The notes under the pieces: model-generated
Told to the model about the DNA's origin: nothing
The model's input: only the letters and a program-made list of their open reading frames with translations
Database searches by the model: none
Position numbers and translations under genes: made by a program
Shown here: positions 17,830 to 28,901 of the stretch, piece after piece
Layout: every line of letters starts with the position of its first letter
Position numbering within the stretch: the stretch's first letter is position 1
Assembly (NCBI RefSeq): GCF_016925675.1
Contig: NZ_CP070507.1
Coordinates: 1-64,000 of the forward strand
Direction of reading: 5' to 3'
DNA: 64,000 bases
Source of the DNA: Pseudomonas hygromyciniae
GTDB lineage: Bacteria; Pseudomonadota; Gammaproteobacteria; Pseudomonadales; Pseudomonadaceae

Positions 17830-18009
17830 TACAGCTACCTGCTCACCCGGAGCGAAGGCACCATCGGCGAGCTTGCACATCTGCTGGTGGCGGCGGCCGT
17901 CGCCGCCGTGGAGAGTGGCGAGGAAGCGATCAACCACCGCACGCTCAGCATGGCCGACTACATCGGCCCCAGTGAGCGGCGGCGACAGTTCGAGCGGGAA
18001 CTGATGTGA
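17830..18009 (+). pseudogene. tniB: TniB, C-terminal 59 codons
   Basis: The tail SYLLTRSEGTIGELAHLL...MADYIGPSERRRQFERELM matches the end of TniB, the ATPase of Tn5053/Tn402-type transposons. The Walker motifs and everything upstream, including tniA, are missing; the end-like block has replaced them. Its stop codon overlaps the tniQ start. Confidence 0.88.
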
Positions 18010-19223
18010 AGTCCGCGCCGCGCTGGCCGCTGCATCCGGCACCCAAGGAAGGCGAAGCCCTGTCCTCATGGCTCAACCGGGTCGCCGCCTGCTACCAGAT
18101 GGACGTGCACGAGCTGCTGGCCCACGATCTTGGTCACAGCCAACTTGATGACCTGGATACCGCACCATCCTTGTCGTTGCTGACGGCGCTCTGCCAGCGC
18201 AGTGGCGTCGAGCTGGAGCGGTTGCGCAGCATGAGTCTTGCAGGCTGGGTGCCGTGGCTGCTCGACAGTCTCGACGATTCGGTACCAGCAGCCTTGGAAA
18301 CCTATACATTCCAATGCGCGGTGCTCCTGCCCAAGCGCACCCGCAAGGTGCGGTCCATCACTCGCTGGCGTGCCTGGCTACCGAGCCAGACGATTCGCCG
18401 GGCGTGTCCGCAGTGTCTGAACGATCCAACGAATCAAGCTGTGCTACTCGTCTGGCAGCTCCCCTTGATGCTGAGCTGCCCGCAGCATGGCTGCTGGCTG
18501 GAGTCCTACTGGGGCATGCCCGGCCGGTATCTTCAGTGGGAAATCGCCGATGCTGCGCCGCGCCCTGCCGATGACGCAATCGCCTGCATGGACCGGCGCA
18601 CCTGGCAGGCGCTGACGACGGGTTTTGTGGAGCTGCCGCGTCGGCGTGTCCACGCCGGCTTGTGGTTCCGGCTGCTGCGCACCCTGCTTGATGAGCTGAA
18701 CACGCCGCTCTCGCACTGCGGCAGTTGCTCGGCGAGCATCCGCCATGTCTGGGAGCGCTGCGGCCATCCGCTGCGCGCCGGGCAGAGTCTGTGGCGTCCC
18801 TACGAGATTCTGGCCCCGGCGGTGCAGTGGCAGATGCTGGAGGCGGCGGCCACCGCCATCACGCTGATCGAGTCAAAGGCGCTGATCCCGCGCGGGGAAC
18901 AGGCCGCGCTGTTTCAGACGGAGCCGCACACTGGTTTCACCAACGGCCTGCCGGCGAAGGTGCCGAAGCCGGAACCCATCAACCACTGGCAACGAGCAGC
19001 CCAGGCCATCGATGAGGCCATCATTGAAGCGCGACACAACCCGGAGACGGCCCGCTTGCTGTTCACACTGGCGTCCTACGGGCGACGCGACCCCGAATCC
19101 CTGGAACGTTTGCGCGCCACGTTCACCAAGGAGGGCATCCCGCCGGAGTTTTTGTCACATTACGAGCCTGAATGGCCGTTTGCAGGTCTTAGACTAAATG
19201 ACGGGTTAAGTGACAGTTTTTGA
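18006..19223 (+). CDS. tniQ: TniQ transposition protein (Tn5053 type)
   Basis: 405 residues, starting with GTG at 18006 inside the tniB stop (ATGTGA). The TniQ family start (WPLHPAPKEGEALSSWLNRVA) and two zinc-binding regions (CPQCLNDP...CPQHGCWL, CGSCSAS) are clear. TniQ helps target selection by TniA/TniB. Length matches Tn5053 TniQ. With tniA gone and tniB truncated it has no resident partners, though the three-gene element downstream encodes related proteins. Confidence 0.93.
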   Translation: MKSAPRWPLHPAPKEGEALSSWLNRVAACYQMDVHELLAHDLGHSQLDDLDTAPSLSLLTALCQRSGVELERLRSMSLAGWVPWLLDSLDDSVPAALETYTFQCAVLLPKRTRKVRSITRWRAWLPSQTIRRACPQCLNDPTNQAVLLVWQLPLMLSCPQHGCWLESYWGMPGRYLQWEIADAAPRPADDAIACMDRRTWQALTTGFVELPRRRVHAGLWFRLLRTLLDELNTPLSHCGSCSASIRHVWERCGHPLRAGQSLWRPYEILAPAVQWQMLEAAATAITLIESKALIPRGEQAALFQTEPHTGFTNGLPAKVPKPEPINHWQRAAQAIDEAIIEARHNPETARLLFTLASYGRRDPESLERLRATFTKEGIPPEFLSHYEPEWPFAGLRLNDGLSDSF

Positions 19224-19247
19224 CGGCGAGAACTTTCTGGCTCACAC

Positions 19248-19275
19248 TGTCACATAATCGAACGTATATGTGACA
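19248..19275. promoter_or_regulatory. resolution site of the Tn5053-type resolvase
   Basis: The dyad TGTCACATA-N8-TATATGTGACA lies between tniQ and tniR, where the res site of Tn5053/Tn402 elements is found. A further TGACA half-site lies at the tniQ 3' end. It is the expected crossover and binding site of TniR. Confidence 0.65.
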
Positions 19276-19283
19276 GGTACGAC

Positions 19284-19898
19284 ATGCTGATAGGCTACAT
19301 GCGGGTATCGAAGGCGGACGGCTCCCAGGCTACCGATTTGCAGCGCGACGCGCTGATTGCCGCCGGGGTCGATCCAGTACATCTTTACGAGGACCAGGCA
19401 TCCGGCATGCGCGAGGATCGGCCCGGCTTGACGAGCTGCCTGAAGGCGTTGCGAACTGGCGACACACTGGTCGTGTGGAAACTGGATCGGCTCGGACGCG
19501 ACCTGCGACATCTCATCAACACCGTGCACGACCTGACTGGGCGCGGCATCGGCTTGAAGGTATTAACCGGGCACGGCGCGGCCATCGACACCACGACCGC
19601 CGCCGGCAAGCTGGTCTTTGGCATCTTCGCCGCCCTGGCCGAGTTCGAGCGCGAGTTGATCGCGGAGCGCACGATTGCCGGCCTAGCCTCGGCCCGCGCG
19701 CGCGGGCGGAAAGGCGGCCGGCCGTTCAAGATGACCGCCGCCAAGCTGCGGCTGGCGATGGCGGCAATGGGTCAGCCAGAGACCAAGGTCGGCGACCTGT
19801 GCCAGGAACTTGGCGTCACGCGGCAGACCCTGTATCGGCATGTTTCACCCAAGGGTGAGCTACGTCCAGATGGCGAGAAGCTACTCAGCCGAATTTGA
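19284..19898 (+). CDS. tniR: TniR serine resolvase
   Basis: 204 residues of the resolvase/invertase family. The catalytic serine is in YMRVSKADGSQ (S10), followed by WKLDRLGRDLRHL and AEFERELIAERT, and a C-terminal HTH (VGDLCQELGVTRQTLYRHV). It resolves cointegrates made by the TniABQ transposition path. It is convergent with merE. Confidence 0.92.
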   Translation: MLIGYMRVSKADGSQATDLQRDALIAAGVDPVHLYEDQASGMREDRPGLTSCLKALRTGDTLVVWKLDRLGRDLRHLINTVHDLTGRGIGLKVLTGHGAAIDTTTAAGKLVFGIFAALAEFERELIAERTIAGLASARARGRKGGRPFKMTAAKLRLAMAAMGQPETKVGDLCQELGVTRQTLYRHVSPKGELRPDGEKLLSRI

Positions 19899-19950
19899 TG
19901 CCGGCATGAGGCAACGTAGCGACAGCGTGGTTTGTCTCAATGGGAAGCGC

Positions 19951-20187
19951 TCATGATCGATCTTTGAAGGCCCGCAGCAGTCGTGTCACAGACAGGACGA
20001 ACAAACCGGTCAGCGTGAGGGCTGCGATACCCCAGTACTCTCCGATGAACGCGCCGGCCGTCGTGCCGGCCAGCACAATGGCGAGAATCGGCAAATGGCA
20101 GGGACAGGTGAGCACGGCCAGCGCGCCCCACAGGTAGCCGGTGATCGGTTTGTGCGTCTCGGACGGCAAGCGCTCGGGGCTGTTCAT
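19951..20187 (-). CDS. merE: mercury transport protein MerE, copy 1
   Basis: 78 residues with two membrane helices; the cysteine pair CPCH in the first helix ([16 protein letters not shown]) is the MerE hallmark. MerE transports mercuric and methylmercury ions. It overlaps merD by four bases and is the last gene of the first mer operon. Confidence 0.9.
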   Translation of the reverse strand: MNSPERLPSETHKPITGYLWGALAVLTCPCHLPILAIVLAGTTAGAFIGEYWGIAALTLTGLFVLSVTRLLRAFKDRS

Positions 20188-20549
20188 GGCAGACTCTCCG
20201 CGTGCTGTGCCGGCTCGGTCGGCATGGTGGCCAACTGCACCTCCAGATCGGCCAACGCTTCGCGCCGACGCTCGACGAACTGGCGCAGAACGGCAAGCTG
20301 CGCGGCCGCTTCATCGCCGTCCGCAGCATCCAGCGCCCGGCACAGCCGCGCCAGCGCGTCCAGGCCGATGCCCGCCTCGAAGGCCGCCCGCACGAAGCAC
20401 AGCCGTTGCAAGGCGGCATCATCGAACAGGCCATAGCCGCCCGGGGTGCACGCCACCGGACGCAGCAATCCGCGCAGCAGGTAGTCGCGCACGATATGCA
20501 CGCTCACCCCGGCATCAAGGGCCAGCCGGGACACGGTGTAGGCGCTCAT
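20184..20549 (-). CDS. merD: mer operon co-regulator MerD, copy 1
   Basis: 121 residues of the MerR family with the [23 protein letters not shown], lacking the three mercury-binding cysteines of MerR. MerD antagonises MerR activation at the mer promoter. Position between merA and merE is standard. Confidence 0.92.
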   Translation of the reverse strand: MSAYTVSRLALDAGVSVHIVRDYLLRGLLRPVACTPGGYGLFDDAALQRLCFVRAAFEAGIGLDALARLCRALDAADGDEAAAQLAVLRQFVERRREALADLEVQLATMPTEPAQHAESLP

Positions 20550-20565
20550 TGAAAACCTCCTTTTT

Positions 20566-22732
<2,167 letters not shown>

Positions 22733-22747
22733 GGTGAACTCCTGTGA

Positions 22748-23098
22748 TCAATAGAAAAATGGCACGACGTAGGGAAATCCGAGCGCGACCAAAACCAGCA
22801 CGGCCACGCCCCAGAAAATGAGCTTGTAAGTAGCTCGCACTTGGGGAATCGCGCAAACCTCACCCGGTTTGCAGGCGGCTGACGGCCGGTAGATGCGCCG
22901 CCAGGCGAAGAACAACGCCACCAGCGCCACGCCGATAAAGATGGGGCGATAGGGTTCCAACACCGTCAAGTTGCCGATCCAAGCGCCGCTGAACCCCAAG
23001 GCGATCAGAACCAGCGGCCCGAGGCAGCAAGCCGAGGCGAGGATGGCGGCCAGCCCGCCAGTGAAGAGCGCGCCGCGCCCGTTTTGAGGTTCAGACAT
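22748..23098 (-). CDS. merT: mercuric transporter MerT, copy 1
   Basis: 116 residues from ATG 23098 (MSEPQNGRGALF), three helices. [15 protein letters not shown] has the paired cysteines of helix one, and [12 protein letters not shown] is the cytoplasmic pair. It imports Hg(II). An in-frame upstream start would read through the mer operator and is rejected. Confidence 0.95.
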   Translation of the reverse strand: MSEPQNGRGALFTGGLAAILASACCLGPLVLIALGFSGAWIGNLTVLEPYRPIFIGVALVALFFAWRRIYRPSAACKPGEVCAIPQVRATYKLIFWGVAVLVLVALGFPYVVPFFY

Positions 23099-23137
23099 AC
23101 GTTTGTCCTTTCGAATCTGAATTGGATAGCTTAAGCT

Positions 23138-23166
23138 TACTTCCGTAGTTATGTACGGAGTCAAGC
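23138..23166 (-). promoter_or_regulatory. mer operator/promoter, copy 1
   Basis: On the minus strand TTGACT is followed by the dyad TCCGTACATAACTACGGA and then TAAGCT as -10, spacer about 19: the MerR-regulated PmerT. The divergent merR starts four bases to the right. Confidence 0.85.
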
Positions 23167-23169
23167 GAT

Positions 23170-23604
23170 ATGGAAAACAATTTGGAGAACCTGACCATTG
23201 GCGTTTTCGCCAGGACGGCCGGGGTCAATGTGGAGACCATCCGGTTCTATCAGCGCAAGGGCTTGCTCCCGGAACCGGACAAGCCTTACGGCAGCATTCG
23301 CCGCTATGGCGAGACGGATGTAACGCGGGTGCGCTTCGTGAAATCAGCCCAGCGGTTGGGCTTCAGCCTGGATGAGATCGCCGAGCTGCTGCGGCTGGAG
23401 GATGGCACCCATTGCGAGGAAGCCAGCAGCCTGGCCGAGCACAAGCTCAAGGACGTGCGCGAGAGGATGGCTGACCTGGCGCGCATGGAGGCCGTGCTGT
23501 CTGATTTGGTGTGCGCCTGCCATGCGCGGAAGGGGAACGTTTCCTGCCCGCTGATTGCGTCACTGCAAGGGAAGAAAGAACCGCGCAGTGCGGACGCGGT
23601 GTAG
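23170..23604 (+). CDS. merR: mercury regulator MerR, copy 1
   Basis: 144 residues. Winged HTH ([21 protein letters not shown]), dimer helix, and the three mercury cysteines: C82 in [10 protein letters not shown], then [10 protein letters not shown]. It represses and, with Hg(II), activates PmerT. Divergent from merTPFADE. Confidence 0.96.
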   Translation: MENNLENLTIGVFARTAGVNVETIRFYQRKGLLPEPDKPYGSIRRYGETDVTRVRFVKSAQRLGFSLDEIAELLRLEDGTHCEEASSLAEHKLKDVRERMADLARMEAVLSDLVCACHARKGNVSCPLIASLQGKKEPRSADAV

Positions 23605-23620
23605 CCCGAGGGAACTACGC

Positions 23621-23658
23621 CTTAGCGTGCTTTATTTTCCGTTTTCTGAGGCGACTCC
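23621..23658 (-). repeat. vestigial Tn21-type 38-bp inverted repeat
   Basis: Reads in reverse complement GGAGTCGCCTCAGAAAACGG... to GCACGCTAAG. It lies beyond merR at the spot where Tn21/Tn501 ends occur. The GGAG instead of GGGG start suggests it is a relic from before the mer module was taken over by a Tn5053-type transposon. Confidence 0.8.
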
Positions 23659-23697
23659 AACGTCAGAAAAGACCGTGCGGTCGACTTTTGATATTTC

Positions 23698-23722
23698 GTG
23701 CTGTCGCCTTCTGAAAGTGACA
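23698..23722 (-). repeat. Tn5053-type terminal repeat (mer end)
   Basis: In reverse complement it begins TGTCACTTTCAGAAGGCGAC, close to the 25-bp Tn5053 terminal repeat (TGTCATTTTCAGAAG...). It marks the outer end of the Tn5053-like mer transposon; the other end was lost with tniA. Bases 23723-23821 hold likely resolvase sites for the next gene. Confidence 0.75.
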
Positions 23723-23821
23723 GCAATTCCCACGCAAACCCGCATCGTTGGCATCCAACTACAGTCTCCATCTTTCAGTATCCGACTACACTGAACTATC
23801 GCTGAATAGTTGGACAACGCC

Positions 23822-24397
23822 ATGTTGATTGGATATGCCCGCGTCTCGACCGACGACCAACTCCTCGATCTGCAACGCGATGCTCTGGCGAAGATCGGCT
23901 GCGAGCGGGTGTTCGAGGATACCGCCAGCGGTGCCAAGGCTGAGCGGGTTGGCTTGACCGCTTTGCTGGCCACGCTACGCCGTGACGACACCGTGGTGAT
24001 TTGGCGCCTGGATCGCCTCGGCCGCTCGCTGAAGGATCTGATCCGGCTGGTTGAGCAATTGGACGCCGCCGGCGTCGGCTTGCGCAGCTTGCAGGAAAAC
24101 ATCGACACCGCCTCGATTGGTGGCCGCCTGGTGTTTCACCTGTTCGGTGCCTTGGCCGAGTTCGAACGCAACCTAATCCGCGAGCGCACCCAAGCCGGCT
24201 TATCCGCTGCACGGGCGCGAGGCCGCAAGGGCGGACGCAAGAAACGGCTCGACCCGGCCAAGCAGGAGCTTGCCCTGCGCCTCTACCATGAGCGGAAACA
24301 TACCGTGGCGGAAATCTGTCGGATGATGGGCATCGGCCGCTCGACGCTCTACAACTATCTCACCGAGGCCGAGCGTGATGCCCAGCGGGCGGCGTAA
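23822..24397 (+). CDS. serine resolvase of a three-gene transposon
   Basis: 191 residues. Catalytic serine in GYARVSTDDQ, then IWRLDRLGRSLKDLI and EFERNLIRERT, and a C-terminal HTH (VAEICRMMGIGRSTLYNYL). It overlaps the downstream transposase by 23 bases, so the pair is coupled. It should resolve cointegrates of this element. A TTG four codons upstream is a possible alternative start. Confidence 0.9.
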   Translation: MLIGYARVSTDDQLLDLQRDALAKIGCERVFEDTASGAKAERVGLTALLATLRRDDTVVIWRLDRLGRSLKDLIRLVEQLDAAGVGLRSLQENIDTASIGGRLVFHLFGALAEFERNLIRERTQAGLSAARARGRKGGRKKRLDPAKQELALRLYHERKHTVAEICRMMGIGRSTLYNYLTEAERDAQRAA

Positions 24398-26039
24398 AGC
24401 CATCCCGACCGATTCGCTGATGCAGTTGCGGCAGCGGCTCGACCGTCTGCCCAAGAAAAGCCCGGAACGGATTACTCAGGTGGCCGCGATAGCCGAGTTG
24501 TACGGCGTGTCCCCAAGCACCGTATACCGGGCGCTGAACCTCATCCATAAACCCCACGCGGCTCACCGCGCCGACCATGGTAAGCCGCGGGTATTGCAGC
24601 AGGCCGAGCTGGAGCGCTACTGCGAGCTAATTGCCGCGCTGAAACTGCGCACCACCAACAAACAAGGGCGGCACCTATCTACCCGCCGTGCCATCGAGCT
24701 GCTGGAGGGCTATGGGGTGGAAACCGAGCAAGGCTTGGTCAAGGCGCCCAAAGGGGTTCTGACCCGCAGCACGGTGAACGAGTACCTAAGCCGCTGGCAC
24801 CTGGACCAGTCGCGGCTGTTGCGGCAACCACCGGCCACCCGCTTTCAGGCTGCGCACAGCAATGACTGCTGGCAGTTCGACCTGTCGCCCTCCGACCTCA
24901 AGCACATCGATAAGCCGGACTGGATCGATCCGGCTAGGGGCATGCCGACGCTGATGCTGTTCAGCGTGGTGGATGACCGCAGCGGAGTGGCCTATCAGGA
25001 GTACCACTGTGTATATGGCGAGGACGCGGAGTCAGCGCTGCGCTTCCTGTTCAACGCCATGACGCTGAAGGCGGACCCGACTTTTCCCTTCCAAGGCCGC
25101 CCGAAGATGATCTACCTGGACAACGGCCCGGTGGCCAAACGCCGAGTATTCCAGAACGTCATGCAGGCGCTGGACATCGAATGGCAGACACACATCCCGG
25201 CCGGCAAGGATGGCACCCGCACCACGGCTCGCTCGAAAGGCAAAGTGGAGCGCCCCTTCCGCACGGTGAAGGAAGCCCACGAGACGCTGTATCACTTCCA
25301 CAAACCGGAAACCGAAGCGCAGGCCAATGAGTGGCTGCTGCGTTATCTGGTGCGCACCTACAACGTGCAGGATCATCGCTCCGAACCGCATTCGCGGATT
25401 GAGGACTGGCTGGCCAACCTGCCCGTCGAGGGCCTGCGCGAAATGTGCACCTGGGAACAGTTTTGCCGCTTTGCCCGCGAGCCGGAACGACGCAAGGTCG
25501 GCGTCGATGCCCGCGTCACCATCGACGGCACGGCCTACGAGGTGGAGCCCGACATGGCGGGCGAAACCGTGGTGTTGCTCTGGGGCTTGTTCGATGACGA
25601 ACTCTATACCGAGTTCGAGGGGGAGCGCTTCGGACCTTACTACCCCGTCTCCGGGCCAATTCCCCTACATCGTTACCGCGCCTTCAAACGCGGCAAGGCG
25701 GATGAGCGCTCTGATCGCATCCGCTTGCTAGCCGGCCAGCTTGGCCTGCCTATCGCCGCATTGGCTGGCGACGATGTGCGACTCACACCCTCTATTATTC
25801 CGACGGCACTGCCACGCCAACCCTTCGATGCCGAGGCGCACGAATACCGGTTTCCCAATGCCATCGCCGCCAAGCTCGCCATTGCCGATGACCTAGCGCA
25901 GCCGTTGGCTAAGCTCTCTCCCGACGATCAAGCCTTCATCCATCAGGTGCTGAGCGAAACCCTGACACGCCGCATTGTCTTGGAGCGCGTGCGGGGCTAC
26001 TTCCGCCATAAGAAAACAGGAGAAGAACATGCGGGCTGA
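24375..26039 (+). CDS. DDE transposase, TniA/Mu-type
   Basis: 554 residues. HTH at residues 30-55 (AAIAELYGVSPSTVYRALN), integrase core with DCWQFDLSPSD (first D), KMIYLDNGPVAK (second D) and KGKVERPFRTVKEAHE (E), and a Mu-type C-terminal beta domain (VGVDARVTIDGTAYEVEPDMA). It is the strand-transfer enzyme of a Tn5053/Tn552-like element, partnered by the AAA ATPase that overlaps its 3' end. It looks intact. Confidence 0.9.
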   Translation: MMPSGRRKAIPTDSLMQLRQRLDRLPKKSPERITQVAAIAELYGVSPSTVYRALNLIHKPHAAHRADHGKPRVLQQAELERYCELIAALKLRTTNKQGRHLSTRRAIELLEGYGVETEQGLVKAPKGVLTRSTVNEYLSRWHLDQSRLLRQPPATRFQAAHSNDCWQFDLSPSDLKHIDKPDWIDPARGMPTLMLFSVVDDRSGVAYQEYHCVYGEDAESALRFLFNAMTLKADPTFPFQGRPKMIYLDNGPVAKRRVFQNVMQALDIEWQTHIPAGKDGTRTTARSKGKVERPFRTVKEAHETLYHFHKPETEAQANEWLLRYLVRTYNVQDHRSEPHSRIEDWLANLPVEGLREMCTWEQFCRFAREPERRKVGVDARVTIDGTAYEVEPDMAGETVVLLWGLFDDELYTEFEGERFGPYYPVSGPIPLHRYRAFKRGKADERSDRIRLLAGQLGLPIAALAGDDVRLTPSIIPTALPRQPFDAEAHEYRFPNAIAAKLAIADDLAQPLAKLSPDDQAFIHQVLSETLTRRIVLERVRGYFRHKKTGEEHAG

Positions 26040-27000
26040 AGTAATGCAGCACTACGGACTGGCGTTGCCACTGAACCAGGCCGGCTATTTTGAAACCGCC
26101 CACCATCAGCAGTTGATCAAGGACATCAAGGGGGCGATCTTCGAAGGACGGCTGATTGCACTGTGCGGCGTCATCGGCAGCGGCAAGACCGTAATGCTGC
26201 GCCGGCTTCAACAAGCGATGGAAGAGGAAAAGAAGATCACGGTCTCCAAGTCTCTCGCCATTGAAAAGCACAGCATCAAGCTGGCCACTTTCATCGCAGC
26301 GCTCTTCTATGACCTCTCCACCGAGAAGCAGGTACGCATCCCCACCCAGGGCGAAAAGCGTGAGCGTGACCTACGCGAGTTGGTGAGGAAGAACAAGCGC
26401 CCGGTCGCCCTGTTCGTCGATGAGGCCCATGACCTCAACGGCCATACCCTGACCGGTCTTAAGCGTCTGATGGAGCTGGTGGAGGACGGTGACGGGCGGC
26501 TGTCGATCGTGTTGGCCGGGCATCCCAAGCTGCGTAACGACCTGCGCCGACCGACGATGGAGGAAATCGGCTACCGCACCGACATCTTCTCGCTCGATGG
26601 CATTGCTGGCAGTCAGCGGGAATACATTCAGTGGCTGCTGGAAACCTGCACTGCGGGGAAGGTCGAACCCGAGTCGATTCTGACCGAAGACGCGATCGAC
26701 CTACTCGCCACTAAACTGCGCACGCCACTGCAAATCCAACTGCACCTCAGCCTGGCACTGGAAGCCGGCTACCTGACCGGCGAGAAACCCGTTTCGGCGG
26801 AACTCGTGCAATCGGTGCTGTCGCGCCAACTGGATGATCTGGAGCCAACCCTCACTCGTCACGGCTACCGCATCAAGGATCTAGTGGAGCAATTCGATGC
26901 CAAACCCACCGAAATCAAGGCTCTGTTCAGTAATGCGCTAGACCCGGCGCGGGCGGTTGAGTTACGTGACAAGATGCTGGCAGCGGGCTTGCCTATCTGA
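26029..27000 (+). CDS. TniB/ExeA-like AAA ATPase, transposition helper
   Basis: 323 residues from ATG 26029 with AGGAG upstream. Walker A GVIGSGKTVMLRRL, Walker B PVALFVDEAHDLNG, sensor-like IVLAGHPKLRNDL. Such ATPases select target DNA and stimulate the DDE transposase. It overlaps the transposase stop, and seven bases after its stop the end-like block begins. Confidence 0.9.
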   Translation: MRAEVMQHYGLALPLNQAGYFETAHHQQLIKDIKGAIFEGRLIALCGVIGSGKTVMLRRLQQAMEEEKKITVSKSLAIEKHSIKLATFIAALFYDLSTEKQVRIPTQGEKRERDLRELVRKNKRPVALFVDEAHDLNGHTLTGLKRLMELVEDGDGRLSIVLAGHPKLRNDLRRPTMEEIGYRTDIFSLDGIAGSQREYIQWLLETCTAGKVEPESILTEDAIDLLATKLRTPLQIQLHLSLALEAGYLTGEKPVSAELVQSVLSRQLDDLEPTLTRHGYRIKDLVEQFDAKPTEIKALFSNALDPARAVELRDKMLAAGLPI

Positions 27001-27006
27001 GTCCTG

Positions 27007-27177
27007 TCATTTGCAAATAATGCAGGCTGGCGACGATGGAATGCAGGTCGGCGCGGATCAATGCAGGCTCATTCGCAGTTAATGCTGGTTTGCCGGGCCG
27101 GTCAGTCGCAGTTAATTCCGGTCGAAAATCGTATTGATTGCAGGTCGGGACGTTTTTAAATGCAGGCCGCTACAGCT
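27007..27177 (+). repeat. end-like repeat block, copy 3 (right edge of island 1)
   Basis: Starts TGTCATTTGCAAATAATGC and runs through several ATGCAGG and GCAGTTAAT motifs to ATGCAGGCCGCTACAG. Lying directly behind the ATPase gene, it is the most natural of the three copies as a true transposon right end. Beyond it, 27178-27365 has short TGATACG repeats but no gene. Confidence 0.75.
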
Positions 27178-27365
27178 AGGCGGCTGGCCAGGCGCCCAAC
27201 CCTCGCATTCGTCACTTCGGGGACCGGGAAACTATATCGTCACAAATGGGTATACCCTAGTTGATACGCGATCAATACGAACGATGTAGTCATCGCCAGT
27301 ATTTAAAAAACGCCCATACTGATACGCTCAGTGAGTTACACCCAAACTGGTACAGGAAACGGATC

Positions 27366-27800
27366 ATGGCCGATTTACATTACGGTGCGCTCAAACTCAT
27401 CAATCGGCTCTTTGCAATGCTGGTTGTGTATCCCGCCGTCGGCATATTCGCCTTGCTCGCGGTGGGATCTGGTTTCTCCTTCAACGGGGCAGCTCAGTGG
27501 TTCACCGATATGCAGTACGAAGCACAACAACTCGGCAAAGCTGAACAAGCAGGACACATGCTCGTTAAGCGCTGTGATGAAAGTCACCAGGTGCAAGGCG
27601 AAATGCCAAAGCTCGCTGTATGCCAGCGCTGGAATGTGCAGGAGGTGTCAGTTGACGCTGCTACCCGTGAAGGTGGCCGAACATTTCGAAATCAGTACGT
27701 GATGTTTCTAGTGCTTGGATTCGGCTTCATGCTGCTTCGCGATTTTTCGCCGATCCTGTGGCGCAGAATGAAATCTGCCAACAGCCAGGTTAACTCCTAA
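27366..27800 (+). CDS. hypothetical membrane protein
   Basis: 144 residues from ATG 27366 (MADLHYGALKLIN). Helix one is FAMLVVYPAVGIFALLAVGSG, helix two YVMFLVLGFGFMLLRDF; the loop between has two cysteines (RCDESHQ, AVCQRWN) that could form a periplasmic disulfide. I do not recognise it. It is 13 bases before a serine recombinase gene and may be co-transcribed. Confidence 0.6.
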   Translation: MADLHYGALKLINRLFAMLVVYPAVGIFALLAVGSGFSFNGAAQWFTDMQYEAQQLGKAEQAGHMLVKRCDESHQVQGEMPKLAVCQRWNVQEVSVDAATREGGRTFRNQYVMFLVLGFGFMLLRDFSPILWRRMKSANSQVNS

Positions 27801-27813
27801 CCCAGGAGCATCC

Positions 27814-28449
27814 ATGTTTATCCGCGCTTACTTACGAGCTTCAACCGATGACCAGGACGCTAGCCGTGCCCGTGATCAGCTTGAAGCCTTCGTCGCCGGT
27901 TTTGGCCTCGCCATCGCAGCCAGTTACATGGAAAACGCCAGCGGCTCCCATGCCAACCGGCCAGAACTCATCCGCTTGCTGAAAGACGCCAAGCGAGGCG
28001 ATGTGTTGCTGGTGGAGAGCATTGATCGACTATCGCGCATGGGTGATCAGGATTGGCGGGAACTCAAGGGCGCGATTGACCAGCGCGGTCTGCGTATCGT
28101 CGCTATCGACCTTCCTACCAGTCACCAGGGCATGACCTTGCCCACCAACGATGAATTCACCGACCGGATGCTGTCGGCTATCAACTACATGATGATCGAT
28201 ATGATGGCGGCAATTGCCCGTAAGGATTATCAGCAGCGGCGGGAGCGGCAGAGTCAGGGCATCGTCAAAGCGAAAGCAGCTGGTGTATACAAGGGCAGAC
28301 CAGTGAACGAGGACCTGCGCAAGCGGGTGCGTGAGCTACTGGGCGCGAACCTCGGGATTCGCGCTACTGCCAGGCACGCGAACTGTTCAACCACCACCGT
28401 GATGCGTATTCGTGATGAGCTGTCAGTCGAGCCGGGCGGGAATGGGTGA
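27814..28449 (+). CDS. serine recombinase, resolvase type
   Basis: 211 residues. N-terminal catalytic domain with YLRASTDDQDASRARDQL (serine of RASTDDQ), VESIDRLSRMGDQDW and a C-terminal HTH (IRATARHANCSTTTVMRIR). It lacks nearby transposase genes of its own kind, so it may act as the multimer-resolution system of the replicon. Located just before the dyad-rich region and the RepL-like gene, which supports that reading. Confidence 0.85.
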   Translation: MFIRAYLRASTDDQDASRARDQLEAFVAGFGLAIAASYMENASGSHANRPELIRLLKDAKRGDVLLVESIDRLSRMGDQDWRELKGAIDQRGLRIVAIDLPTSHQGMTLPTNDEFTDRMLSAINYMMIDMMAAIARKDYQQRRERQSQGIVKAKAAGVYKGRPVNEDLRKRVRELLGANLGIRATARHANCSTTTVMRIRDELSVEPGGNG

Positions 28450-28599
28450 CTAGCGCAGGCGCAGCCGGAGTCTGTCAGCCATTCACGACTGGCCGCCGCC
28501 GGCAGGCGACTTTGAGGCCCTAACAGCCAAGGCAAACGATCAGGGGATTAGAGATCATAAGAACGGCGACTTGCCGACCCTTGTAATTCGCGGCCTGCA

Positions 28600-28870
28600 G
28601 GGCAGCACCTCGCTCATACTATGCACGAACCTCCGATCATGATCCATGAGCGACCATCGCTCACTATCTATGACCTACCCCTAGCTCATTATCCGTGAGC
28701 TAGGTTAGCTCACAGTATGAGCTACCCCCCCCAATGAGCTACCCCTAGCTCATGCGTGAGAGATATCGCACAAAACTTGAGAGATAACGTGCAAGGATGC
28801 GCTACCCATCGCTCATCAAATGAGCTAGGGTATGCGTGTCCATGATCGATATCTAACAAATATGCACGAT
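28600..28870. other. dyad-rich intergenic region, candidate origin or operator array
   Basis: In 450 bases without a gene there are at least five dyads with TGAGC/GCTCA arms: GAGCGACCATCGCTC, TAGCTCATTATCCGTGAGCTA is seen in parts (TAGCTCA and TGAGCTA), TAGCTCACAGTATGAGCTA, TGAGCTACCCCTAGCTCA and GCTCATCAAATGAGC. Two GAGAGATA direct repeats and a GCACGATATCG element follow. It ends 30 bases before the RepL-like gene, so iteron-like or autoregulatory binding is likely. Confidence 0.55.
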
Positions 28871-28901
28871 ATCGTTCACGCATTTCATCGAAGGAGGCTC
28901 A

